Positions 46,220 to 58,693 of a stretch of DNA of 64,000 bases are shown piece after piece. Each line of letters begins with the position of its first letter. Within the stretch, counting starts at the first letter, position 1. The DNA lies in contig CM022948.1 in the NCBI GenBank assembly GCA_012931725.1, positions 90,602,215 through 90,666,214 on the forward strand, in the 5' to 3' direction. Below the pieces are notes generated by a model that ran no database searches, was not told the origin of the DNA, and saw only the letters and a list, made by a program, of their open reading frames with translations. Origin of the DNA: Litsea cubeba (Eukaryota; Streptophyta; Magnoliopsida; Laurales; Lauraceae). The translations under genes and the position numbers were made by a program.

Positions 46220-49079
46220 CAAGCCCTGAAAAACACAGTCCTATGGTGTATTAAATTTTTCCTAAATTTAATCCATTAAGACTTGAGTCCATATCTGATA
46301 AACTCATCACTAAAATCATGTATTTTACCTCTGCTCAATCTGAGAGTGGGTCAAACCCCACAATTAGAGTAGAATTCAGTCCAGATCCAATTCAAGAGAA
46401 GAGCTTGATTTTGAGAGATCTTGGATCCAACATGTATGTGCTCCATGTATTCATAGATCCGGTCCGCATAGAAGTCTCTGAGGCCTTACCTCAGAGGATT
46501 TGGATTTCCTCCAATGAGCTTTGCAGCACATTTCTTAGAAATTGTGCTGATGAAGTTGAATACGCAAGCTATGTAGTTATTACACGACCAAACCAAATGA
46601 CTAGAAAAGCTGATTTTTCTTCTTTCTTCATAAATAGTAGAATCTGAAAGTGGCCCTTCAAACTTCCACCTAGACTTTTCCATGTGTGTTTTTTTGTGTT
46701 TGTTCACACAGACAGATTCCTATTCTCTCATTCTTTATTGGTCATTAGACTTTCTTTCCTATATGAATATTATAATGTCACCTTCCAAAGACCTCCTCCT
46801 CAACTTCAAAAGATACCATTAGGAAAAGGACCTTATCCTTCCTTCAATCAAATGATGACTCTAGCTACCATATCATCATCTGTGGGCCCATATGTCTAGT
46901 GTTTTAAAAGTCCAACGGTACTGGCTTGTGGAACTGGTACCTTCAGTCTTCACTGATTCTTTTCTCGCTTTAAGGGTAATTTGTATTTAAAAAAAAAAAA
47001 GGCCTAGGGCCCCAGAACAGGAATAGAGAGGGAGACCAAAGGAATACTATTATAAGACCGTCAAGAAGAGAGGAAAGACTTGTTAATTTGTTTACATTTG
47101 GAGCTTGAATGCCACCAAAAGGATGAAGATGCCCAAGTTGATTGCTGAGAAAGATTTTGAAATTTTATTGAGAGAGAGAAAAAAAAAAGGAAATCCTTTA
47201 GATGTTCTATAATTTGAGTAGAAAGAAAAAAAAAAAAAAAGTAGGAGTCTCTGTGTATATGTACAGGACCAAATCTCGTTTTAAGTAGAGTGAGAAGTAC
47301 CTTTGGATTGATTTTCATGAAATACTTAATATTGCATCTGATTCGTGCATATGATCAATCCAACAGTGTTTATAAAAATAAGCGGGTATCGTGTGGCCCA
47401 TGCGATATGAGAAGTTTGACAAAGCAAAAATGGGCTTCAAAAAGTTAAAACCATATATGAGAGTACCAACAGTATCCCTGGCACACAGTCCAATCTCCGG
47501 ATTTGCCTATAGATTTCTATAGCCCAATGTTGGGGCTGTATTCAAGTTGGGTTGGAATCATCCAATTTGCACCAGATGCGTTGGGTTTCATCCAATCTGT
47601 TTAGAGCCTTGTTTTTGTCAGTTTACAATCTAACTGAACTTGATCACTTATTTGTCATGAGTTAAAATTGGTATCTCATTTCTTCCGAATTCTTGATCTT
47701 GACATCTTGTAACACTTACATACTATATCATAATGTTATGTACATATCTTCAAACTATTTTAAACTGTTTCTTAGTTTTCCAAAGAATTTCTCGAGGAGC
47801 TCTGATAAAGTGTCATCTTAGAACCATAGCAAGTTCAAGTCTTTAGGCCCAAGTTGAAACCCCTAAATTAAGAGCCACTTAGAACTTGGGCTTCCATGCT
47901 TTTTAATGAATGATGTGGTGCATGTGTGTCATGCTTACGATTGGTGGGCCTGTTGATTTGATGAAGATGTCATATTCAACCCATGAAACACGCTCCAGCA
48001 CGTACACATCACAATCATGGAATGGAATGTAACACATGCATATCATAATAAGACATAAGACATGGTAAATATCATAAATTAACGATGTAAGTAGGAATCC
48101 ATGCACGTCATCCCAATTACGAACCACTACGTCATGAAAAGAAAGAAGGAGAGAAAAAAATGGCTAGAAGGAAGACACTGATCAGCAAGTCTCTTTTTTA
48201 ATCTAATCGTTGGCAACTCTTCCATTTTGATTCTACACCTTTTCTTTGTCACTGTCCGTGTAGAATATATATATAATTGACTTCTTATTTCTCAAGTCTT
48301 CTCTGATTTTTCTTTCTATTTCTTTGTCATGATGCAGTATTGGAATGTAGCCACATGATGACATGAGCATCCTAATGCGAGAATTGCCCTGAAGAAGAAA
48401 CTTTTCTTTGGAATGTAATTTCTCAATCTAAATCATGAAAATTCTGGGCCACAAATCACACTCCAAGAAAATCATGATTCTAACCACTGACTAAGGGAAT
48501 CCTGAACGGACATCATATAGATCATTTAGATATATGATTCAGAGAAAAACCGATCCCAACAATATAGATCACATGTAAGATGGACATCTGAGTAACCTTG
48601 ATTAAAAGGTACTCAGATGGGCATGAACATATTTGTGTTGTTTTAGATCATAAAGTATAGTTGATGGAGTCCAAACTCAATTTTATGATGATGATCGTGA
48701 TCACCATCCCGCTAAGGCATACAACTCAAAGGTTTTTATTGATGTATTATATTTTTATTTTTGCATTTATTGTTATATGTAAATGGTTCACATGCATAGT
48801 GGCTGTACATTATCATATTTGCTTACGCCCATTTATGCAAATGAGAAAAGTGTAATATAATTAAGGTCATTTTCATATGTAAATTGGTGTTCACATCTCC
48901 CACTTACAAAAATGCACTAGTACATGCTTTACATGGTGATTTCATTTTGTTATGCAATTAGTCATGGCATCAAATTCAATGATCCATTTTTATTTTTTTA
49001 TTCTTCAATTCATTTGAGCCCCCATATTTATAATCCTTACCATTTAATTTGTTTATTGAACTAATGAATCCTAAGATGT
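46220..49079. other. Intergenic, no feature recognised
   Basis: AT-rich sequence. The ORF at 46318-46647 (109 codons) shows no known domain. Several A/T homopolymer runs occur. Nothing else identified. Confidence 0.45.
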
Positions 49080-49082
49080 TTA

Positions 49083-49966
49083 GGGGTCGTTTGCCTCTTG
49101 CACATGTGTTAGAAAAATGGGCTTTACAATATGTATATGCTATATATGTATATTTCATATATGAAAATGTTATGCATGAAAAAACACATTACCACATTTG
49201 TTAAAATCACCATTTTTACATGAGTAAATGAGTAAAATCAATGGTTGTAGATGCATTAAAAAATCTTGGATAATTTTACAATATTCTCAAAATCCATGAA
49301 GATTTAAGATATGAAACTAAACGTCATGATATATTCCAGTAATATAAGAGTATTGAATAGTTTGAATATTCATGAATTGGGTGCCTACCAAAGTGCAGGA
49401 AATTAGATGTACAGTTTGAGATTTTTTTTTTCAAATAACTCAAAATCTATGAGGAATTAAAATAATCAACTCCAGCGTCTTGCAGTTTCCTAGTTGACCA
49501 AACAAACTACATAGTTTGGATTATAAGTATGGGGCCATCTGAAATGAGAAAAAATAAAGGCGGTTGATGGGGTCTGATAAGGAAGATAGCACAGGGACCA
49601 CACGATGGTTGACCAGGCATGGCAGGAAGGTGAAATAGAATCTCATTATTCTGTACAGAGATATCAATCAAGATCAATTGAGATTTATGACGGCTTTATA
49701 AAGAGCTAACCTGGGATTATGTGGCCGGCCTAGGATTATGATTACATACTATTTTTTAGGAGTCTTAAAAATCAGTGTGAATGATTTTCACACCTATTCA
49801 GGTGTCAGAATCTTGTTGTGTGTAAATATATAGGCTTATTTACATAATATTTCCACACCTCATTCATGCATTACATGAATAAATGAGTACAACCAAATGT
49901 GATTATACATAACTATTATGCATGAAGATCATTAACATAAATAAATGAATGCAAACAAATGACCCC
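49083..49966. mobile_element. PIF/Harbinger-like non-autonomous element, 884 bp
   Basis: It is bounded by TTA on both sides (49080-49082 and 49967-49969), with inverted ends GGGGTCGTTTGCC and, inward from the right, GGGGTCATTTGTTTGC. A TTA duplication plus GGGNCNTTTG ends fits Tourist/PIF-Harbinger MITEs. It is larger than most and has no transposase ORF. Confidence 0.6.
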
Positions 49967-50223
49967 TTAAAATTATTATCATAAATCTTCCTAAAATTTG
50001 AGCACTATATGAAATTATCCAAAAAATACCTACATATAAATCTAAATTTCATACACTTTTGTGGGCCCAATGCATTACTCGAACTGATTAGATATTATGT
50101 TCTCATATTAATCATAAGCATCATGACATTTAGTTTCATATCGTAAATCTTCATGAGTCTTTAGAAATTTATTTAAAAATTGAAACAATCTATATGCATC
50201 TAAAATCATTTTATGTACTCATC

Positions 50224-50395
50224 TTTTTTTTTCTTTTTTTCTTTTTTTTTGCCACTGCACCCAAGTGGGCGCTTGGGATCCACGAGAACCCACATACGCG
50301 TGGAAAGAAGATGCCCACACTGTGAACATGGGAAATGCAGCCCACTTACTTAGAAATAGCAGTATATCCCAGGACTGAGTTACCCCTTGTTCTCC
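50224..50395 (-). mobile_element. Possible SINE with A-rich tail
   Basis: On the minus strand a body of about 145 nt starts near GGGGTAACTCAGTCCTGGG and ends GTGCAGTGGCAAAAAAAAG plus further A-rich tail. The flanks share TACTCAT (about 50216-50222 and 50398-50405), a possible target duplication. No clear B box. Confidence 0.35.
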
Positions 50396-50405
50396 ATATA
50401 CTCAT

Positions 50406-53100
50406 ATTAAAATGGTGATTTTGACAAATATAACCATGAGTTTAAATAATATTTGCATATTTACATGTGTAAAACCCATTTCCCCCAATGCCTAAAATCA
50501 CATTTACATGTGTAACCCTTTCCCTTTCCCTTTCCCTTTCCTCCTCTTATAAGCTGGTGGGTGGGCTACGTAGATTTCATTAGTCTCCTCAAATGTGAAA
50601 CATGCCGTCCTTTGCAGTCTATAATCTGCACGGAACTTTTTGATACCACATGTTTCCATCTTCTAAAGGGAAAACTTAGGAGATTCTTTGATGCCGCGGT
50701 CACTGCATACTGCACGAACATCATCAGTTGATATACCTGCAAAATACATTTTTTTTATAAAAAAAAAAAAAATCATATAATTTAAAATCATTGTCCAGCC
50801 TATTTTATGCAGAATTTCACTGCATAAAAGTTATGTCACCCTTATTCACCTAATTTTTATGATTCATATGATTAAAATAAAAAAGAAATTGTGAAATCAC
50901 AGTTTTTTACATGTGAAAATAGATTCAATTAGATTCAAATCATATGCCGGGTCTCGGGACATTAGTTTTTGAGTGGTTTGGGCTGAGATTTCTCCAAATT
51001 CTGCCTTAAGAGGATTTGAATTCCAATATACCATCACCAATTAGACGATTTTGGGAGGATATAAAATTTAGTAATATTTACAACGATGAAGGAGATGCGT
51101 GGATAAAGAGAATAGAGGCAGAGAAAATAAGTGAAGGAAAGTGTCTACGGTACAAATTTAAACTACCAGCAAATTTCTCCTCTTCCATTCTTTGTATCTA
51201 TTGATCTATTCATCGACAACTCGAGCAAACTGGAATTTAGCTCGTTATTCATTATCCTTCAGTTCTAATTTGATACCGACCTTCCTAAATTGATAGGTAT
51301 CAATACCATGGCTACACACCCATCCATGCAACACGTTGCACAAAAAGTCATGGGTCTAATTCATACTGAACTTGTCTACCTGTTTACTTTCAAATTGTTA
51401 TTTTCAATACGATTAATAAACGGGTCAGATTTCGATTTATTTAAGAATATTTTGTTTTAATAAGATTGTTACAATAAAAATGAATTCATCTTAAATTAAT
51501 ATTATTGTGATGTGATAAATATTATATATATCAAATTTGATTTATCATGTGATTAGAATTAAATTAGATTAGACTTATGCTGTGATTAGGTTATATATTG
51601 ATATTGTATTATGTAAAATAAAATATAATAGTGACCTATAAGAAATGTAGACACTAAATTTCCCAAGGATGGACTCGAGACTTTTAGTAGACCCGCAAGA
51701 CCCATGCTATTATTACCTCTTCTAGGTGCAACATGGACAGTGCCTTGCAGTTTTGACTTGACCCAAAACTAGTTGGGCACAAATGTAAGTGGAATGTGGA
51801 CCATGGGAGAGATATTTTCTCCCTTTTCTCCTTTTTCTCCCTAATTGCTCGTTTACCAATTTACGTGGGTAAAGAAAACCTGATGAGTCAGATAGCCCGC
51901 CCCTAATTTCAAGTCAGATTTTCTCCATGGTGTGTCACAATGTCCCAGTGATGGAACATATGAGTAGAAATGGGAATCTTGTTGAAGGGGCCCAACCTTG
52001 TGAAATGATGTTGGGTTGAAGGATTTTCCAACAGCCATCTCATAATGAATATTGAGTCAAATCCAGCATAGTTTTTAGCTTTCATAAGAGTTTGGCTCCT
52101 TCATCTTTGCAAGGGAAACTCAGTCGAGTTCGACCGAGTTGTTTTCTTTTGAAATGGGTTGACTCAGCCAAGTCAAGCGGAGTCAACTATAAAAGTTATA
52201 GTAACTGTTTGATGGTGTTGGAGAGGAAGTGGGAATGGAGCCGCGGACTCAGCTCATACAATAGGGCATGGATAGGGATGTAATTGGCAGAATTTAAAGT
52301 CAGAAAAGAAAATCATTGTACATATGATGAGGAAAGCAATGTGACGATCAGATCATACGTAATAAGCAGCTACCATCGGTGCTACAAGTTCTAGGAAACT
52401 TCATTGATATATATATATATATATATATAATATTGTCAATTATACTATTTTAAGCTTAAGGATTTTTAAGTTGATTTTTATCGTAATTTATAATTTTGAC
52501 CGAGAGTTATAACTCCCCACTTCTAACACGTAATAAATTTCAACTTTCAATATATAACAACTCATTTCCTCCACTTCATGTAACTACCTCTTCTTCCTAC
52601 TTTTCACTTTTCCACAAGAACTTAATTTCTATCCCTATCACAATCATCAAATCATAGTCACGAGTATTTGATGATTGATTTTGTGTAATCTGAGTTTTTT
52701 TTAATAAATCGGTAAATATACTTTTTCAATTATTGGTGAACGTCTCCGACTTGTCGTGCTAAACAAGGATTGTTATGCTAGTATATATTATATAAAAAAT
52801 TATTTTAATATTATAATATATGATACTTCTAATATATTCAAGAAATTGTAGCATTCAAGAAAATATTCACATGAGAACAAGGTGGGGTTGCCCAGTCATT
52901 AAACTAATAAAAATTAAAAAAAAATCTAACCAACCTTTTTCATTTAAACATCATAAAAGTAAAAAAAAAAAAATCACATCCCAATCTCAACTTCACCTTT
53001 TTATTAGCCCTCCACTTACCAAACGAACATGATAGGCTTAAAATATCTATATAGTAGAGCCCTTGAAAAGATGACCCAGAAGAGAAAAAGTCCTTGGAGT
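50406..53100. other. Intergenic region upstream of the WRKY gene
   Basis: No gene recognised. A TTTCCC repeat is at about 50517-50541 and a (TA)n at about 52409-52427. TTGAC W-box cores occur at 52159-52164 (plus), 52171-52176 and 52181-52186 (minus) and 52496-52501 (plus). The first cluster sits in a GACTCAG/AGTCAA repeat-like patch, so it may not be regulatory. Confidence 0.5.
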
Positions 53101-53103
53101 CAA
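53098..53103 (-). promoter_or_regulatory. W-box (TTGACT) in the WRKY promoter
   Basis: AGTCAA on the plus strand is TTGACT on the minus strand, about 310 bp upstream of the WRKY ATG. WRKY factors bind TTGAC(C/T) and group IIa genes commonly autoregulate through such sites. Sequence match only. Confidence 0.4.
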
Positions 53104-53216
53104 AAGAGTAAAAGATAAAATCCCAACTTGGCTGGACTTGGAGAAAGACCAGAACCACATCCCTTGCAATCTTCTACCATTACTAGCTTTTTCCACATGT
53201 GCAAACGCCTCTTTGA

Positions 53217-53222
53217 TGACGT
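53217..53222 (+). promoter_or_regulatory. TGACGT (as-1/TGA-type) site in the WRKY promoter
   Basis: TGACGTCC lies about 80 bp upstream of a candidate TATA box. TGA-class bZIP factors bind TGACG in salicylate-responsive promoters. The link is inferred from position and motif. Confidence 0.4.
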
Positions 53223-53295
53223 CCGTAAGACGATGATGCACGAAGGTCCTTCCTCCTTCCTCCTACTTTCCTCGAACGCTGCCAACCCATGTACA

Positions 53296-53304
53296 TATAT
53301 ATAT
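53296..53304 (+). promoter_or_regulatory. Candidate TATA box of the WRKY gene
   Basis: TATATATAT lies 108 bp upstream of the ATG. A start near 53330 would give a CT-rich leader of about 80 nt. Confidence 0.5.
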
Positions 53305-53411
53305 CTGCATACCATTCTCTTCTCTCTCAAGCCAGCCTTGCATTTCTTGCCTTTTAAACCCAACCCAATTTGTCAGAAATCAACACATAGCCTACTTCAT
53401 CTTGTTTGGAT

Positions 53412-55240
53412 ATGGGATTGAATTTGGTCGACCCCGCCCTTCCCTTGGACCTGAACACCGATCCTCTACCGCTGCAAAACGAGCCCTTGTCGAGTTTACA
53501 GAATGATCTCACTCATAACTCACCTAAAGAAGAGGTGGGTGTTTGAATTTCTCTTCATTGAGGTGAAAAGGAAGAGTTTGTGTGGTTTTTTGTTCTATCA
53601 ATAAATAAAATGGTGAAAAATATGAGGGCATTTTGTTTCCCTCTCCTTTAACTTAAAAAGCTGGACATTTGTAGAATCAGTGTAATCATAGTATTGGATC
53701 TAACGAAATGATAAAAACCATTTCTTCTCTCTAATCTTACTCTTAACATTTCCTTCGTTTCTGATGATGTTTTGAAAAAGGGGTGGAACTTATTAGACAC
53801 CAGAGTAGATAATATCATCATTAGTGCAGTTTTGACAGTTTTTGTTCGTAGATATATAGTATTAGCATTACTTTTTTTTCAAGCACGATTAACTGAATAG
53901 TTCCAATTGAATTTGATGTATGACTCTAGGCAGTGGTCTTACAAGCCAAGCTGACTAGGGTGAGTGAAGAGAACGAGAAGCTGAACAAGATGTTGGGTGT
54001 GATGTGCGAAGGCTTTCGGAGTCTGAGTAGTCAGATGTTGGATTTAACGAGCAAAACACCTGTGGAGGACGTGTCACCGGGATCGAGGAAGAGGAAGGAA
54101 GAAAACCATGATAATAATAATGTAATTAACAGCAACTTTGGTTGTACTAATCATGTGGAGAGTAGCTCAAGTGAAGATTCATTGAAGAAGCAGTGTAGAT
54201 TCTCCAAGGTCTCTAAGGTCCATGTGCGAACCGGTCCATACGATAAAACACTTGTAAGTCCCCGAATTTGCCTCATCTGGTGTAAGTTTTTTTGATAAAT
54301 TTAAGCTCCTAATTGATTGGAAACTGGAATTGTGTTTTTGGAAATTTGAAATTTGGACTTGGATGTGAGTGTTGGACCATTTTTTTAGGAGATTGGGACC
54401 TTTTTTAATTCCTTTGCTATGAGCTCTGTATCGGGTGAATTCCAAGTAATTGGGTGTGTTTAACTTCAGAAACTTCCCCATCTCATCAAATCGATTTCAT
54501 GGTATTTCAACCATCATCATTGAAGCCTTGCCCTATTTCAAGGCATTTCAATGTAAATTCTTGTAGATCCCAATTTCCATTTTCATCAAAAAAAAAAAAA
54601 AATTCAAATTCCTTTGATTCAAACATTAAAGATACTTTGTTATATAATATCACAGCTTGTGAAGGATGGCTATCAGTGGAGGAAATATGGGCAAAAGGTG
54701 ACCAGAGACAACCCATCACCAAGAGCCTACTTCAAGTGCTCCTTTGCCCCTGCCTGTCCAGTTAAAAAGAAGGTGAACCCCACATGGTTAATCTTTCTAA
54801 TCTCTACCATCGAAATATTGATATCTTAAGGCTCTGATAAAAAAATTTAATTCATAAATTTCTATAATCTTCATATGCTTCAGGTCCAAAGAAGTGCTGA
54901 AGATAGATCCATTTTGATAGCCACTTATGAAGGGGTGCACAACCACCCACGCCCAGATCGAGCCGAAGCGCAAAGTAGTTCAAGCCAGTGTCGACTGTAC
55001 AATCCAATTGCGGTCTCAGGTGGTTTATCAGTTCCCACTGTCACACTTGATCTAACCAAACCTTGTTCGAGTGGAGAGGCTGAAGTGCACCAAAGTCCTG
55101 GCTTCAAGTCACATGAATTCAATCGCTTTCTAATCGAACAAATGGCGACATCATTGGCGAAGGATCCTGGATTTACAGCAACACTTGCGGCTGCCATTTC
55201 TGGCTGGTTACACCAGCCATCTCCAGCCGAAAAGTGGTGA
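53412..55240 (+). CDS. WRKY40: WRKY transcription factor, group IIa (WRKY18/40/60 type), complete
   Basis: Four exons, 53412-53534, 53930-54253, 54656-54772 and 54884-55240, join in frame to 306 codons with GT-AG introns. The N-terminus has LPLDLNTDPLPL, which contains LxLxL and DLNxxP (EAR-type repression) motifs. Residues of about 42-75 form a Leu-rich coiled coil (LTRVSEENEKLNKML), the dimerisation zipper of this group. RKRK at 94-97 is a likely nuclear signal. WRKYGQK is at 157-163; zinc ligands are Cys177, Cys183, His207 and His209 (C-x5-C-x23-H-x-H). The intron before VQR is the V-type position found in groups IIa and IIb. The C-terminus FLIEQMATSLAKDPGFTATL matches Arabidopsis WRKY40. 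Such proteins bind W-boxes and act mainly as repressors in defence and ABA signalling. WRKY18 or WRKY60 orthology is possible, so the symbol is provisional. Confidence 0.96.
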
Positions 55241-55635
55241 GAGAAAATGTGATTTTCTGTACTACTAGTGATTGCGAAGTAGATTATATATAAATCTCCA
55301 ATGATGTAAATAAGTGCTGAATTTTTAGTCAACCAGATTGAAGTGAATTTTGCATCAGTGTTAAGCATATGTTGATTGATACTTCACATTCATCCATTAT
55401 GTTTGGGAGATTACATTCCAATACTATAAGATGAACATGAAATAGCCTAACATTTTTATGGTTGATTGGTTCTAGGACTATAGTTTCACGCATATGCCCA
55501 AGGATTAATTGATCTCTTTAATTGGGCATGTATGGATGTAACATGACATCAAGGGTTGTTTGTTTTCACCTATTTATATATGTAAATGGTGGCCAATTTT
55601 ATGCCCAAAATTTTCACACTTCAAAGGGGGTTGGA
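55241..55635. other. WRKY 3' flank
   Basis: Presumed 3' UTR and downstream sequence, AT-rich, without a further feature that I recognise. Confidence 0.4.
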
Positions 55636-55639
55636 ATCC

Positions 55640-55790
55640 AAGAGAGAGTCCGCATGCACATGGGAAGGAAGACTACTCAAGTGAAAAGGAGGCCCGCACA
55701 AGCAGGAAGAGGGTGACATATCCGGGACTCGAATCTTGGGCAACCAAGCAAGAACTGATGCTCCTTACCACTCGGGTAAAAAGCTGATCT
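55640..55790 (-). mobile_element. tRNA-derived SINE (tRNA-Ser-like head)
   Basis: On the minus strand, ACCCGAGTGGTAAGG (about 55763-55777) matches a Pol III A box and AGATTCGAGTCCC (about 55724-55736) a B box, with tRNA-like spacing. The body continues CGGATATGTCACCCTCTTCC. No CCA-adjacent acceptor stem is evident, so this is a SINE and not a tRNA gene. The 3' end is uncertain. Confidence 0.55.
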
Positions 55791-55978
55791 TGCATATTAC
55801 TGTTATTGTGCAGAAGTTATAGGAACTCCGGCGAGTGTTTAGGCCCTCCGATTTGTTCAATTCTTTGAATTTTGAGGGTGTGTGTGTGTCAAATCTCAAT
55901 CATTGATTCATCATAAATTTTGAGATATTTGTGAAAAAATATACTCTAAAATCCTTTGTTTTTGTACTTATGTGGGCC

Positions 55979-57008
55979 ATGGCTTAAAATCTCGGTATCG
56001 GTCGCGGTATCGGCCGGGCCGAAAAACCGATATCGTCACGGATATCGGTCCATCGCGGTCGTCGCGGTGTGAATTTTTTTTTTCATCACAAAAAATTTGC
56101 AAAAAAATTCAAAAAATCCAGAATATTAGAAAATGTTGGAAAACAATATTTTTTTCCATTAGTAACAACAATAAATCAAAATCTCAGTCACCTTAAGTTA
56201 TGAGTCATGTTTGTGTCGCTGTTCGCTTTATTCTCCAGTATTTTATATAATGCAACCATTATTAATGCCCATGATCAATAAGATGAAATACCATAAATTT
56301 GACATAATGCAACCATAATTTTTGGCAAAAACTCATACTTTTTTCAGTTTTATGTTCCAAAAGTATTGATCTATTTTAAACTAACGCATTATCAATGCAT
56401 TTGAACACTAATGTGAAAAAATGTAATTGATTTCAAGAAAAGCCCCAAAATTTTTAAAATAAAAAAATTTAGATCTACACTTTAAAATACTAGATCTAGG
56501 GAAAAATAAGTGAGTAACATCGAATCTAACTCAATATAAAGCCTTTTGGTTCATGAATTAGTGTATTACACAATCTTTACTACTATAATTCCAACATAAT
56601 TAAATAGGTTTAATATCATATCTAGCAGCTTATGATAATAATAGACATCCAAGCATAGAAAAAAGAAAGACAGTTAGCAAAAGAGTCCTAGCTATCATGG
56701 TCAAGTAGGATCCTTTTGTCTTCTTGATTGCTACTTCTCTAAAACATGCGCTTCGCAGAAGGGGTCCGGGGTAGCCCCCGGCGGGGGTCGATATGAAAAA
56801 ATAAAAAAATAAAAAAAAAAGGATATCGGCCGATATTTTGAAAATATCGGCCGAGATATCGTTACGGCCGATATGAACATCATATCGGCCGATATCTCGC
56901 GATATTTTGGCGAGTTATAAACCGGTATCGCCGATACCGATATCTCAGCGAGATATCGATTCGGTGTCGGCCGATACGAACCGGTATCGGCCGGTTTTTA
57001 AAACCATG
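55979..57008. mobile_element. MULE-like non-autonomous element, 1.03 kb
   Basis: Flanked by ATGTGGGCC at 55970-55978 and 57009-57017, an 8-9-bp target duplication. The ends are (C)ATGGCTTAAAATC and, inward from the right, CATGGTTTTAAAAACCGG. Subterminal regions are packed with ATCGGCCGATAT, GGTATCGG and ATATCGGCC words in both orientations. The AT-rich middle has no transposase. The duplication length suits Mutator-like elements. It inserted in the decayed repeat array that continues to 58570. Confidence 0.75.
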
Positions 57009-58570
57009 ATGTGGGCCCCATTTTCTTGATTTGAGCCATTCATCCTCTTTACAAGATCCAAAACGGCTGTAGCACCAAATTTGGTACCTTGATTCATCCT
57101 GGTTCTTGAGAGATTTGTGAAAAACCATGAACCATTAGATATGCCTACTAATTTTACGCATGCTTTTCACGACCCTTGAACCGAATCCATCTTTTTCCAA
57201 TTTTTCTATTCATGTGGGCCCTAAATCATGATTTCAACCATTAAAACCCTCTATGTAATGTCTAAAACAGCTACAAAGTCAAATTTCTAGTCTAAATCCA
57301 CAATAGATCTTTAGGTATAGGCTCTAAAATCTGTTATTTTAGACTATCGTAGTTTTAATTATCACGATCCAAACTATTTATCCTCTTTATAAGGTCAAAA
57401 AGGCCTAGAAATTAAAGTTACGTATCATGACTTGACTCATAACGAATTTTGATAAAATTTGTGAAAAACACAATAAACTGTTGGATGTACTTTGATTCAC
57501 ATTGAAAGAGTAGTAAAAATGTCGAACCATGGAATATGTCTCACATAAGTCCAATCGGCATATATGTGAATCATTTAAGAATGTGATCCAGAGAAATATA
57601 TGACTGTCTGCTGCCCATGTCCACCAGGGACTTTTTATGGAGATGACTTCTATTCACTCACATGGGTCCACCTTTGCTTAAATAAATCAATCTGTATCAT
57701 ACACCGTCAAGAAGAGGGAAAAAAAGGATTATAAATGGATTGGAAGAAAAGTAAAAACTTAGGGGTCGTTTGTTTGGGATGTGAAAGCGCGTTACAGATG
57801 TGAATCCATTACAGACGTGAATATTGTGTGAAGACACCGTATTTGGCCAAAGATTTTCACACATTACCCCCTGTGAAGTTAAATTAAGGCGCACAATAAG
57901 TGATTTGGGCAAAAATCTGGGCAGTCCTTTTTTGCCTTTTTTGAATTTTTTGGGTCCTAAAATCAAGATCTGAACCTTTCACCTTTTTTAGAAGGTAAAA
58001 AAAAAAGGATGAGAGGGCCGTATTTCAACCGTTGGATCATCACAGATTGTGAGAAAAATATGAAAAACTATAGACCATTGATTTTCATTTATAGAAATGC
58101 ATCTGTGGGTCCCATTTTATTGATCCAAACCATTCATTCTCTTCAAAAGCTGGCACTGGTAAGGGACTAGATCAAATTTTACATCTTAATTCTTCTTGAA
58201 TTTTGAGGAATATTGGAAAAACTACCTGAACATTGGATTGCATCACTGTAAATCATTGTTTTGGTGTCCTTAAACTGGCAGTCCATTTTTTTTTTTTTAA
58301 CTCTTGTGTGCCCTTAAAGCATGACCTAAACCGTTCATCATCTTTAAAATGCAAAGAACTGCTAGTTGGGTAAACTTCATGGCTTAAGTCATTATAGATT
58401 TTGAGAAATTTGTGAAAAAGTAAGACCATTGGATCATCAATTCTATGCTTTGTGGGCCCCATTTTTAAAATCTAAACCTTCACCCTCTTTTGATGGCCAG
58501 GGTTAAATTTCAGATCTTAAAATGTCACAGATTTGAGAAATGTGTGAAAAACCTAAAACCGTTGTATTGG
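57009..58570. repeat. Decayed tandem array, ~130-150-bp unit
   Basis: A recurring order of words is seen at least seven times: GTGGGCCCCATTTT, then ATCCAAACCATTCATCCTCTT, a variable part, then TTTTGAGAAATTTGTGAAAAA and CCATTGGATCAT. Copies lie near 57010, 57215, 57360, 57955, 58105, 58305 and 58450. A left remnant at 55885-55970 shows that the array predates the MULE-like insert. An AGGGGTCGTTTGTTTGGGATG word at 57760 resembles the end of the element at 49083. ORFs in it are incidental. Confidence 0.65.
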
Positions 58571-58693
58571 TAATAGATTCACATGTTTAATGGTGTGAAA
58601 AGCACAAACAGTGGAATGTCTTTATCAAGTGAGTCCTTTTGCACATGTAAATTATTGACATGTGGTCCCTTACACATGTGAGTCATTTTCAAT

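Noticed and set aside
46318..46647. 109-codon plus-strand ORF
   Set aside because: No motif, no splice or promoter context, and no resemblance to a known family.
52159..52186. Cluster of three W-box cores 1.2 kb upstream of the WRKY gene
   Set aside because: They sit in a GACTCAG/AGTCAA-rich repeat patch and may be incidental, so not listed as regulatory sites.
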